Source of the DNA: Centroberyx gerrardi
Taxonomy: Eukaryota > Chordata > Actinopteri > Beryciformes > Berycidae
DNA length: 64,000 bases
Assembly (NCBI RefSeq): GCF_048128805.1
Contig: NC_135997.1
Span: forward strand, 20,476,815-20,540,814
Direction of reading: 5' to 3'
The position numbers and the translations under genes were made by a program. A model generated the notes under the pieces. It had not been told where the DNA came from. It saw only the letters and a list, made by a program, of their open reading frames with translations, and did no database searches. Of the stretch, positions 14,878-25,924 are shown in pieces (positions within the stretch are counted from its first letter, which is position 1; each line of letters opens with the position of its first letter).

Positions 14878-15235
14878 TGTACCAGATTTTCCAAGAATAT
14901 TGTTTCTTGGTTGGATGGGAAGGCACCTGAAACAGAATTTAGATGATGTGACACTAAAACACTAATGAAACAACTAATGAAATTGAATTCTTATAGGCAG
15001 GGTGTCAGGGGAAATCCTGCATGGTCAAAAAGGGCTACCAGCAAGAAAAATAATGCTCAAAAAAAATAAAATAAAAAACTGTCATAGAATGAGGTTAGCT
15101 TATTAAATGAAGAGCGTGGGAGCGGAGAAATCGAGCAAGAAGGGGAGAAAAACTTAGAAGACTTGGAAGGAAAAAGAGAGAAAGTGTGGTGGGGTGCAAA
15201 CTGAAGTAGTGAGAGTGTGTGTACGAAGGAGGAGG

Positions 15236-15381
15236 AGTGTGTGTGTGTGTGTGTGAGGGGGTGGGGCAGGGGTGCAGGGGGGGTTGCACAGCAAGGTTGA
15301 GCTACTTTTATGCACTTGTGAGCCGTTCTGGATGAGAGTGTCGGTGAAACGCCTAAAATGTAAATGTGTTGGCAGTTGCTG

Positions 15382-15412
<31 letters not shown>

Positions 15413-15540
15413 AGGGAGGGAGAGAGGGAGGGGAGAGGTCAAAGGGGCCAAGGGGGAGGGGAGCAGAGCGGAGAGGAGGAAGGAGAGAGGGAGGAGAGAG
15501 AGGGAGGTGAAGGGGCGTGCGTGCAGCAGGTGGCAGAAGA
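15236..15540. repeat. GA/GGGA-rich purine tract with short TG run
   Basis: A (TG)n run at 15238-15255 is followed by (GA)n and (GGGA)n purine-only sequence at about 15379-15510. Open frames here encode only arginine/glutamate/glycine repeats and are not credible genes. Confidence 0.75.
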
Positions 15541-17197
15541 AGAGCTCAGCCTGTCAGAAGAGCGAGCCAGCTGGAAGGGGACAGACAGAGACAGACTTTT
15601 CATGGTGACTTTTGAAAAGGAGAGTGGGCTGTCAGTATCTTTTTTTACAACTACAGTGGCTTTATTGTGGATGTAATCATAGTGAAGGTGGGAGAGAGAA
15701 GTGACAGAATAGTAGTGTGATCATTTGAGTCGATACACAAGAGAGACATGTGGACAGGTAGAAAGAAATGGATGTTTCTCTATGTAAGCTGTCGTGGTAC
15801 TGATGGCCATTGGAGACTTTTTGAAAAGGAGTGTCGGCTGTCTACTTTGCTTCAGTATTTAATTGATTTTTCTTTTTTTACTTAGGGATACACTACTGTA
15901 GGGAGAGCAGAGAGGGGAGAGAGAGAGTTACAGAGAGAGTGCACAAGAATAGCACAAGTCCCATTCAATCACTGGTGCCAGTGCACACATGGACACATGG
16001 GTGGCCTGCCAGTTACGTGCGGCTGTCTGCTCAACAAATGTGGCACGTGTGGCTCATGTAGAGTTTTTAAAAGGAAGAGATTGTTGGAGATTAGTTTTCT
16101 ATCTCAGTTATTGCAGTGAAGAATGACTGAGGATATTTTAAAGGGGCAGTAAAGAGAGAATAAATAGCACAAATTCTGTCTTCAGCTTCTGACATTTATT
16201 GATTGCTGATGTTTCAGCACACGGCTGTCTTCCTATTTTTTCCTCTTTTTACTATTGACATTACATACACTAGTCAGCACCTTGTTTTTCTAATGCTCTC
16301 AATAGGAATAGACAGTAGAGGAAGGAAACAGAAGTGTGAAAGCATAGGAATGGACAGAGACTGTGTCTCTTGGCCAGTCTTGTCCAGTTCTACTCCAAAC
16401 ATCTCCACTGGCCAAAGGAGATTTTCCTTGGGTTGGTAATAGAAGATGTTTGGTTTCCTGCTTGGTGGCTGGGAGGCAACATAAGGAGTGGACAGTGTTG
16501 TCACACCATGAGGAGATCAGTGAGAATCTTAGAAAGTAAATGGGTAAAAAAAAACATGCTGTTGTGCTTGTGTTGCACCCCCATTTCTGAGGTAGTGTGA
16601 TGTCCCATGTTGACTGTCTTCTCATTTTTTTTCTTTACTTAGAGATTATTTAGTTTGGGTATATTTGGTCAACCATGAGTATATTTTAGTATTTTAAGGG
16701 ACAGTGAGCCACTCTCCTCCAGTATTCTTCTGCACTGTTTCCAACCAGTGTGGTGTGGCATGAGTTGAGGCGCACCTTGTGATCTTGCTCAAATGTTGAA
16801 CAAAAATGCAACATAATGAACTTATAATGAATCATGTTCATCCAAGTTGATGCATTTTGGGCAATGCTGAGCCACACATTGTGCTTTTTTATGGCCCTCT
16901 TATACAAACATACAAGGCTTTGTCAATCAATAAATTGATGCGGCCTACAGAATATTGTTCCGTCTAAGTATGGCCAAAAAGGGTCAGCACCTCTGGTCTG
17001 CTAGTTCCTCAAATAGTACTCAGGAGATAAACAGGAGAGTGAGGAGAGTGGTGACGCTGCAGCACATGGAGTTGGAATTGGAAACCCATGCAGGCCTCAG
17101 CAGCACCTGGCCGGCCGGGCCGTCCTGCAGCGCAGGAGCACAACTGCTGCAGGGGTCGAGTCGGTCTGCTTACTGCCAAGACAGGACATTCCTTTAA

Positions 17198-17352
17198 AGG
17201 GGAATGCCACTCAATTTAAGAATTCACGTGTGTCATTCTTCTCTCGTGGCCTGAGAGAGAGCAGTGAATTTACACTAACAGGGACCAAACTGTCTAAAGG
17301 AATAGCATATTTCACAACATATTTCAAAGCTTAAATTCAGTGGTATTCCCCT
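17198..17352. mobile_element. Small MITE with 24-28-bp terminal inverted repeats flanked by TTAA
   Basis: The left end AGGGGAATGCCACTCAATTT and the inverted right end AGGGGAATACCACTGAATTT differ at two positions; the similarity extends through the following taag. TTAA lies immediately outside both ends (17194-17197 and 17353-17356), as in piggyBac-type insertions. Because the ends also permit a TA duplication, a Tc1/mariner-type origin is possible. The element is 155 bp with no coding capacity. Confidence 0.7.
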
Positions 17353-20300
17353 TTAACTACATGGCCTTGCCTCCTCTGCCTGTGTTGTTTTGATAGCATT
17401 ATCACACCTGAGCAAAAATATAGCTGAATATGATTTCAAATATTTGAACTGGTTGAAGTGTGCTTGATTTATCTTGTCAGATGTTTAAACTGCCTCATAA
17501 GGGCAAGAAACACTGACAACACAGGATAAATCAAGTGATTCACATGTTTGTTTGTTTTTTCATGCATATTCATGATGCCTTCACTCAGTGCTTTGCTCTG
17601 GTCTGGGTGTATGCCACCAGATGGGACAGTGCAGTGCAGAGCCCTCTGGTGCAGCTCATCAACACTTCTGGTGTGAGATGTTTATCATGCTGAACCCAAC
17701 CTATTAAAAATAGCTGAATACTTTATCATTAGCAAATGCATCAAGTCTAACTTTTGTGTGATGAATTGAAAGCGCACTGAGCTCAGCCTTGAAGTGAATA
17801 GTGATTATTGCACTGAACAGCTGCACACTGCCTGGCTGCAGCCGCTGTTTAAGGCAGCAGCACCATCTACAGGGAGACTGACACACTGCATGGACACAGA
17901 CAAGGTTACTCATGAGACTGTTGTAGTGAATGAATGTATGAATGAATGGATGTTACCTGGTCATACCGGCACAAACTATGATCAAGTCTAACAACCTTCT
18001 CTCTCGTTTCTCCCCCCAACATTTCCCATCATTCCAAGTGTTTCTGTAGGGAAAAATGATAAAGAGTGGTAGAATGCCCACTCTTCTTAAAAAGATAATA
18101 CTTTACCATAACTCCTTGAATATAAATTGATTTAGGTGCAATTGCTCTACTTTGCCTTAAGGACTTCTCAAAGCCTGCTTCAATCCAACCCCGTAAAAGG
18201 CAGCAATCTAAACAAAATTATTCGGACTAAACAATCAACATTTTTTAAATATTCTGTAATTTCTGCTTTATTAGTTGGTGTACAGTGGAGAGTGAAAAAC
18301 TGGTTGTTGTGCCTAAACCCACTGAACCATCAGGATGCCAATCTCACCACAAAGAAATCATATTAATATTTCACTTTATTTTCTTTATGTATAAGTATAA
18401 TAATTTAGCAAACACAAAAATCATTAAAATATATTGTACATCTTTTAGGTTACATTATTTATAACTCATAACATAAAACTTAAAAAAAAAGCCAAAAACA
18501 GCTGGCTTCTGTGGGTTTTAATTAGACAGATCCATCATCAACTGAGGAAATGTGAAGTGTGAAGTACCTTGAGCATTTAACTTCAGTCTGTCTGGAGTGA
18601 GAGATGGGGGCGGGGGGGGGGATTCATTAATCGCAAAAAAGTAATTTAATCCATTTCAATTGACTACAAGGTTTGGTAATATTCCCAGCTTCCAGGGGAA
18701 ACTCGACACATAACCAGAGCAGTTGACAGAGTTTCCTGGAGCCAACATGGCTGTCACCACAAGACAAGCTGGATCCAATCCAGTAGAGTCTGGCTCATTT
18801 TGAGGTGACATTTAACCTTGAAATGTACACTAATATGTGGTACATAGAGAAGAATTGTGAGAAGAATTGTGATTAAAGTAAGAACTGATTGCGTTTTTGA
18901 TGAAATAAGAAAAAAAGAATGAACATACAGAAATGAAAGGAAAAAAAACAAAAACAAAAAGAAAACAATCCACAAAAAAGTGTGACGTAATGCACATGTG
19001 AAGTGAGACAGAGCAAAGAGCACAGAGTTGAGCTTATGCAAATTCTGCTACCAATCTACTCACTGTAATAAATAAATATATTATGGTTAACCTATAAATT
19101 TACGTAACCAAAAGTGATGACCATGGTACACGACAACACTTTGCAAATGGACAATTTTACCAGTGGCTATCATCAATGCACTGAATTATTCACTTCTCCT
19201 GACACAATGTTTGTTGTTCCAGTATTATCCACACTGACTGTATCCCGACTCTACGTTTCTATCTTTTTGATAAGCCAATATCAATTGCCTTATCACTGCA
19301 CTGCAGCAGTAAAAATGTGCCTAGAATATGAAACCATGTAGAAAAACTATAAATGTTCTTTGATAACACATTCCAGCACACTGAGAAACACCTTGTACTG
19401 AGAACAGACATCGACTCTGACATTCATAAGTAATGATTCAAGTTTCTGAACGCTGACAAATAAAAAAAACCTTCTTCACTTTGTGTAAACCTTCAGAGAA
19501 ATGTACACAAGTTTGCAATCTTATTCTTTCAGTCATATGGTCAGTGAAGTAAAAACAAAACCACTTGTGTGGAAGAGAAAAGCACATTATCCTTTTTTTG
19601 CATCAACAAAGGCAAAAAGAAAATAAATCTTAAAGGGAAAAAACATTTTTGATTACATGGTGTTGTATCTACCATATGTATTTATACCTCAAACCTTTGT
19701 GATTATTTGATCTAATTAATACAACAAACAATTCCTCCACCAAACTAGCTAATCTAGTTTCAGCCATAGACTGTTACAATGATTTGAATAAAATGGATAA
19801 TTTGTGGAGAACATAATTGCTCTTTGTTGCTGTTTAATTTTCACAATTTTTTTCTATATTTTCTTGAATTAGGTTTGTATCAACATTAAACATTGGATTA
19901 AAAAAAACCCTGCAAATTCCATGTCGTCAAATTATCTGTTAAATGCGCTATAAACGTCACCAATTGAAAAATGTTTCACAGATCTGGGCTGCATTGGTGA
20001 AAGGATCTTTGTCCTAAAATAAATTTTGTTCCAATGTAAAGCAAAAGACGAGCAACCTCACTGTAAAGAAACAGCTGGGGAATTCAAGCTGGTGATATTT
20101 TCGCTGCTGGCCAAACAGTTGAAAATATGAATAGATTTCCAGTTTTCAGTCCTGTCACGCAACCACCGTTAGCCAACCACCCTGAGCAGTGAAGTGGCCA
20201 TTTACAAGCTAAATATTTGCAAAGGAGAGTCAGGACTTCTTACTGAGGCTCTCAAAGCCAGCTATAATGTTTAACTGGCTAAACAGCACCATGGCTAAAC

Positions 20301-20619
20301 TCCAGTTGGCTTTAAGGGTGTTTATATTCTGGCTAAAGCACAGATCCCACAGAGTAAACACCCACTACAACTACAACAAGGAGGGGACAGTTTTCTCACA
20401 GCCTGTGAGAATCACTGGTAAAACGCAAGGCAAGTTGACTGTTGAAGAATACATTTTGATTTGTGGTGGGGAGGCAACTTTTTTGAGATTTCAACACTCT
20501 TACATCGATTACATGGTAACTTCTTGACAGGTACTGTAGATAAATTAGATTGAATTCTTTTGCCCCATGTCTCACTTCAATCCCTGTTGGCAGGTTATCC
20601 TGTTCTCTGTACAACCTGA

Positions 20620-20647
20620 TGATGTAACCGCCTGGGGAGCCAGGGTT

Positions 20648-20678
<31 letters not shown>

Positions 20679-20780
20679 CATTCACACGGGGCAGCTGCCC
20701 AGTACAGCCACACTCTCATACTTTTGGACAGTTAAGTGCTTTGCTCAACAGCACATAGTTGTTGAGAGAGAGGAGGTGAT
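20620..20780. repeat. Dispersed repeat fragment containing a (CA)n run
   Basis: (CA)12 at 20647-20671 sits inside a stretch with 'attcacac...gcagctgcccag', which recurs near 26615-26650. The following 'aagtgctttgctcaacagcac' resembles the 'gtgccttgctc' block near 62875. This suggests one dispersed teleost repeat family represented three times in the window. Confidence 0.45.
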
Positions 20781-21678
20781 ACGCTGACAAGCTGCACACT
20801 TCTGACTGGCTGTGATGACTCAGCCTGCTGTATCCTCCTTCTACACCAGGACCTCCAGAGAAGAGGCTGATTAGCAGGTTTCAATCAATTAACTAGTAAA
20901 CTCCTCTCAATTACTCTACACATTTTCTTTTGTCTGACTGGAGTACAAGATTGCAAAGCTCAGTTAGATCCCAGGCAAGATTAACCAAAGAGTGACTGAA
21001 CCTAGATCTGTTGGTAAACATGTGACAAGAGTATTAATGTGTTTCACTGAGCCCAAACCGCTGGTTGAGAGAATTTGTTTTTCCTAGAGAAGAGGGCTAG
21101 AGAAGTTTAAGTAGGCCTACATCCCACATCAGAACAGGGATGCCACAACATTTAGAAAATCCCATTCCAAGACATTTCTTCTCAAACTGCACAAGGACAT
21201 CATTACAATTTGCATTCCATAAAAAAATATGGTATGGTGCGGGTGAGAATATACTGTAGTTATGCTGTTGAGGGCTCGCCCAGGAGGAGATCTTTGTGAA
21301 AATAACCTAAATGCTCATTTCTGTTTTCCCATTCACCATTTTCCATAACACATGTTCATATCCTCATTTTCATTAGTTTTGCGTGACAGGGAAGCCAGTC
21401 TATGAATTTCCATGTTTTCCAGGATGTGTCAGAATCCTGTTAGACCCCGTTTTCCAGCACGCTGTCCTTTATCAACACCCCTGATCACCGCTTCATTTCG
21501 CTTGTTTAACTTCTAAAATTACTGTAAAAGGCTCTGCATGAAAGCTTCAAGTTTTAAAATCACAACAAATATATAGATACAAATGAACAAAGATAGTCAG
21601 CAGTGTTGTATATGCCATATTGGACTGTTTTTGGTTTAGTTATTAAAAAAAAACACAAGTGATGCAGTGATGCTAGAC

Positions 21679-22020
21679 CAGTGGTTCTCAACATGGGGTC
21701 CGGGGACCACCAGGGGTCCTAGTGGGGGTTCCAGGGGGTCCCCAGCAAACTGATGAATTGTTAAACTTCACCGTTATTTCATTTATAAAGACATTAACAC
21801 AATTAGAGAATGTAGAAGAATGACTGTTTTGATCATAGTTCCACTGTTATCTCTCTACCTACAATAAAGATTGTCAAGGAATTCTGGACAAAATCATATC
21901 TAACAATAAAAATATTCTCAGATTTGGGTCCAAGAGACAAAATCTCATCAAATGGGGGTCCGTGGCCCTGATGTGGACTAAATTAGGGGTCCATGATATG
22001 AAAAAGGTTGAGAATCACTG
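21679..22020. mobile_element. hAT-type MITE with 8-bp target duplication
   Basis: The terminal inverted repeats are CAGTGGTTCTCAAC (left) and CAGTGATTCTCAAC (right, inverted), 13 of 14 identical. The 8-bp duplication TGCTAGAC flanks the element exactly at 21671-21678 and 22021-22028. Eight-bp duplications and CAGTGGTTCTCAA-type ends are hallmarks of the hAT superfamily (Charlie-like). The 342-bp body has no transposase coding. The perfect duplication suggests the insertion is not very old. Confidence 0.88.
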
Positions 22021-22204
22021 TGCTAGACTATAGTGTTCAATATAGTCCTATAGTAGAGTGAAAGAGAGAGTGTCAGTTGACTTGACACTGGTAAAGAGCA
22101 CCAGACTTTTAAGAGTAGTCCACAAATCACACTCTTACTGTGGAAAGCACAGCCCATTTTCGTTTTTTAAGTTTCTGCCACATGCCTGAACTCAAAACAG
22201 GACT

Positions 22205-22232
22205 CAGGCTCCCCTCCCCCCCCCCCCCCCCC
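22205..22232. repeat. Poly(C) tract downstream of abcb10
   Basis: A run of 17 C residues preceded by cccct. It lies within about 650 bp downstream of the abcb10 stop codon, so it is poly(G) in the sense of abcb10 transcription. Confidence 0.8.
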
Positions 22233-22760
22233 AAACTGTGGCAGCAACAACAATTTTAATCGCATGTTGGCCATGTGCTTCCAGTGTAAGAAGTCTCTTC
22301 TCTCATTCTGTCTCCTTTTCACTCTCAGGCTCTCAATCTTTCCAACTCCCTCAGTGCAGAATGAAGTAGTTTTCAAAATAAAGACTGTCTAGGCATTCAC
22401 TGATCCATGTTTCTTGGTTCTTCAGTGTGGATTTAACCTGAATGGTTCCTTTACAAATAGCTCTTCATGTGATGCTGGTTATTTCAGCAGCTGAACAGAG
22501 ACAAATGGAGAGAGAAGGATCTCAGCACGTGAGAAAATCCTTTATCCCTTCCTTCCCTTGGAAAACCTTATGTTTCTCATTGACCTCCCCACCTCCTCTC
22601 TCCTTAGTACAATGTCTGCTTCAACTCCTCTTGTAGAAAAGTCTGCTTTCCTTCAGCTTCTATCATCTCTCCCTATTCCAGACAAACTTTTGTTCCTTCA
22701 CCCCTCCCTATCTCCTCTCAGCATAGGGGCCATTTCAGCCCTCTTTGGATGAAAGACAGT

Positions 22761-22781
22761 CCCCCCCCCCCCCCCCCCCCC
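22761..22781. repeat. Poly(C) tract in the presumed abcb10 3' UTR
   Basis: Twenty-one consecutive C residues only 55 bp beyond the abcb10 stop codon. In the sense of abcb10 this is a G21 run in the proximal 3' UTR. Confidence 0.85.
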
Positions 22782-22835
22782 AACAGTGTCGTCGTCCTCC
22801 TCCTCCTCAGCCACTCCCTTATACTCCCTCTCCTC

Positions 22836-25800
22836 TCAGCGTAGGGCCCGTTTCTGTTCCTCCTGCAGGAAAGCCTGTTTCTCCATCAGTTTCCGGAACA
22901 GTCCGTGCCTGTTGCCCAGCAGCTCTGTGTGCCGGCCACACTCCGCTACACGCCGCTGGTCCAGTACGGCCACAGAGTTCGCATTCTGGATGGTGGAGAG
23001 GCGGTGGGCGATGATCACAACTGTCCTGCCTTTTGATGGGCAGGGGAGGGCAGGAAATAATCTCAATTAGGAATAAACAATAGTAATAAAAAAGCAATTT
23101 GTGCCAGGAGAAGCAGTTATTTACTTGCACTGAATGTCTCTGCTTTATATATATGAATTATATGTGAGAGAGAAGGGAAGAGAGACAGACAGAGGACAGG
23201 TAGCGATAGGAGTGACAGGAACACAGAGAGAGAGAGAGAGAAAGACAGAGAGAGCTACCTTCCATCAGACGCTCCAAGGCCTCCTGGACCAGGAACTCAT
23301 TCTCTGCATCCAATGCACTGAGGAGAGAGAGAGTTGGTTAGGATTGTCTTCAACAGACCAACCTCAGTGTGTCTAACCAGCACAAAAACATCACATCATC
23401 AGTGTCCGGCAGACCAATCAGACAAATTCTCAGCCATTGAGGATAAACTGGTTGAGTTTCCCCATTGACGCTCTACATTACACAAAACATTACTAATGGT
23501 TTGTCTTAGTTCCATGCTCATTAAGCATTCTCTATATGGGATGACACTGACTATCATACACTTAATATAAAATCTCAGACAAGGCCACATTAGTTCTTCT
23601 GTTAATCGATTCAAATTCTTAATAACCAATCATCGTGTCAGTGTCTCTCACCTGGTAGCCTCGTCCAAAAGCAGGATCTTAGGGTTCTGAGGAGAGTGAA
23701 CACACACGTTGTGATCATTAATATACTCATTCAGATTCAGCATAAGAATGAATAGCTGAGGCTAGACAGTACAGACCCTGGTTCCACTTATCACTTCAAA
23801 GCAGTTTTTGTGGTTCAGTGGATCAGAATGATTAGAGACTGATGAGAGCACATTGTTTGTTTCGTGTCCACTCTTGGCTTGAAAATGTTCATGAGCCTGA
23901 TCACCTCCAAATCAGGACTGGAAGGTCGATAAGAAATTAAAGCAAAATCCATTTTTTGGGGAATTTACACTTGTCACTTAAAGCATCCAGACTAGTGGAT
24001 GACAAAAGTCACGTGCAAATGATGGGTATAACCAGGGTCATGCTTTCTCCAGGTGTGGAACAACAGTGAAACTACCATGCTGCTGTATTTACCTTGAGCA
24101 GAGCTCTAGCAATGGCTATCCTCTGTTTCTGACCACCTAGGAGACAAAGACACAAGTTAACTTGCAGACAGTTGGAAAGCAGAGAGGGAGACAGAAGGGG
24201 AGACACAGAAGAGAAAGTTCTGGTGGGATTTGATCTTAGGCCAACAGGGGCGGACTACTTAACCACTGGTCCATCTGAGGAAGCAATTTTGGTCTTTTTC
24301 ACTGTAATATCTCACATGATGCCCCGCACAGAGAATGTGCTTCATGCTATACGCTATATGTTGTACACTGTCCAAAACACATGGGTGAAAACATGCAACT
24401 GAGCCAGCCATGTTTAGTTAATGGAGAGCTGACTTTTGGAGATGCAAGGTTTCAGCAAACACTGGTGTGGAAGTTCTCATGGCATCATTCGATCGTGCCT
24501 CTCCCCCCTCACTGTCCCTCACCTGACAGCAGCACTCCTTTCTCCCCCACCACGGTGTCAAAGCCTTTCGGAAAAGCCTGTATGAAATCGTAGGCGTTGG
24601 CCACTCTGGCTGCACTGTAGATGTCCTCTGTGGTCACAGCGTCTGGGTCCACTGCACCGTACGCTATGTTGTCTCTGATAGAGCAGGAGAACAACACCGG
24701 CTCCTGGTGGAGGGTTGGGGGTGGGAGAGGGAGGACGAGAAAGAAAGAGATAATGTTGTAGCTGTGTTTCTCTGCCCATTACAATATTAATTAATACTTG
24801 AGTGCTTTGTCTGACCACCAAATGAAAATGGAAATCCAAAGCACAAAGATGCCATCTAAAAAAAAAAAAATAAATTCATTTCCTTGCTATAGGTTGCTGA
24901 ATGTGGTTCATTCTTGCTCCTACTGTGAAAGGTTGTAAATACTGTAAATACTAAAAAATATAAATACTCTTTTAACCCTGAACATTAACAAGTTAACTAG
25001 ATATTTATTTTCTACCTGACTGACAGTTCCAATGTGACTCCTAAGCCAATAAGGATTTAGATCCCTCACGTCCTGCCCATCAATACTGATGACACCTGGA
25101 GGAGAGGAGAGGAGAAGAGAGGTTATTCTCTGAGCTAAACCACTGGACGTGGTTTTGTCTGAGAAGTTGTCATCACTGCATTCTATCAAGAAGATTTTGT
25201 CATCTAGTGTCTAGTGAGTGAACAGTAGTTGATCTAAATAGATAAAAGGAGAACAGAGAATATGTTTCCTCTCACCAGCATCGGGGTCGTAGAGCCTGAG
25301 CAGCAGCGAGACCAGAGTTGATTTTCCTGAACCGCTGGCTCCCACCACGGCCATGACAGAACCACCCGGCACCAGCAGACTGAGGTTCTGGAAGATAGGA
25401 GCCTCCTTACGGGTCGGGTAGGAGAAGGAGACGTCGCAGAACTCCAGCCGGCCCTTCAACTGGTCTGGAGGAAGGACTAGGCCCTCTAAGGAGGAGCAGA
25501 GGGAGAGGGAATATATTACATCTTTCAAGCAAGCAGTGCATCTCTGCAAGCTGTTTTTCATACAGTTCTGAATAGAATGGGAGGCATTTATGATGGTAAA
25601 TATACATCTAGTTACACAGATGGCGTATGTGTGTGTGTGTGTATCTCAAAGTCGCCACCATCTGCTTTTCTGCTATTGCCAGTGATCCAAAGGAAAAAAA
25701 ACTGGTGCTGTCCCTCAAAATATTTACAAATCTGTCATAAAATGTTCAATACGTTATATGTAATATGTTGTCTGGCCACGGTTATAGTTCCAAGAAGTTA

Positions 25801-25860
25801 ACAATATGTTTACAGGAAAGGATTGGGTGCACAAATGTCTAGTGAGGCAATGCTCTCTTG

Positions 25861-25924
<64 letters not shown>

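Larger units (their letters stand above)
12700..22700. other. Gene-poor interval between acta1 and abcb10
   Basis: I find no exon of a known protein in these 10 kb. In human NUP133 lies here; a large multi-exon nucleoporin should have left recognisable exon-sized open frames, and none resembles one. The interval holds microsatellites, purine-rich tracts and three small inverted-repeat elements, listed separately. Stretches 18.1-20.5 kb and 20.8-21.6 kb are AT-rich and show nothing I can name. Any regulatory elements in them cannot be called from one sequence. Confidence 0.5.

Noticed and set aside
15272-15676. 134-codon open frame
   Set aside because: Mostly Arg/Glu/Gly encoded by a purine-only simple repeat.
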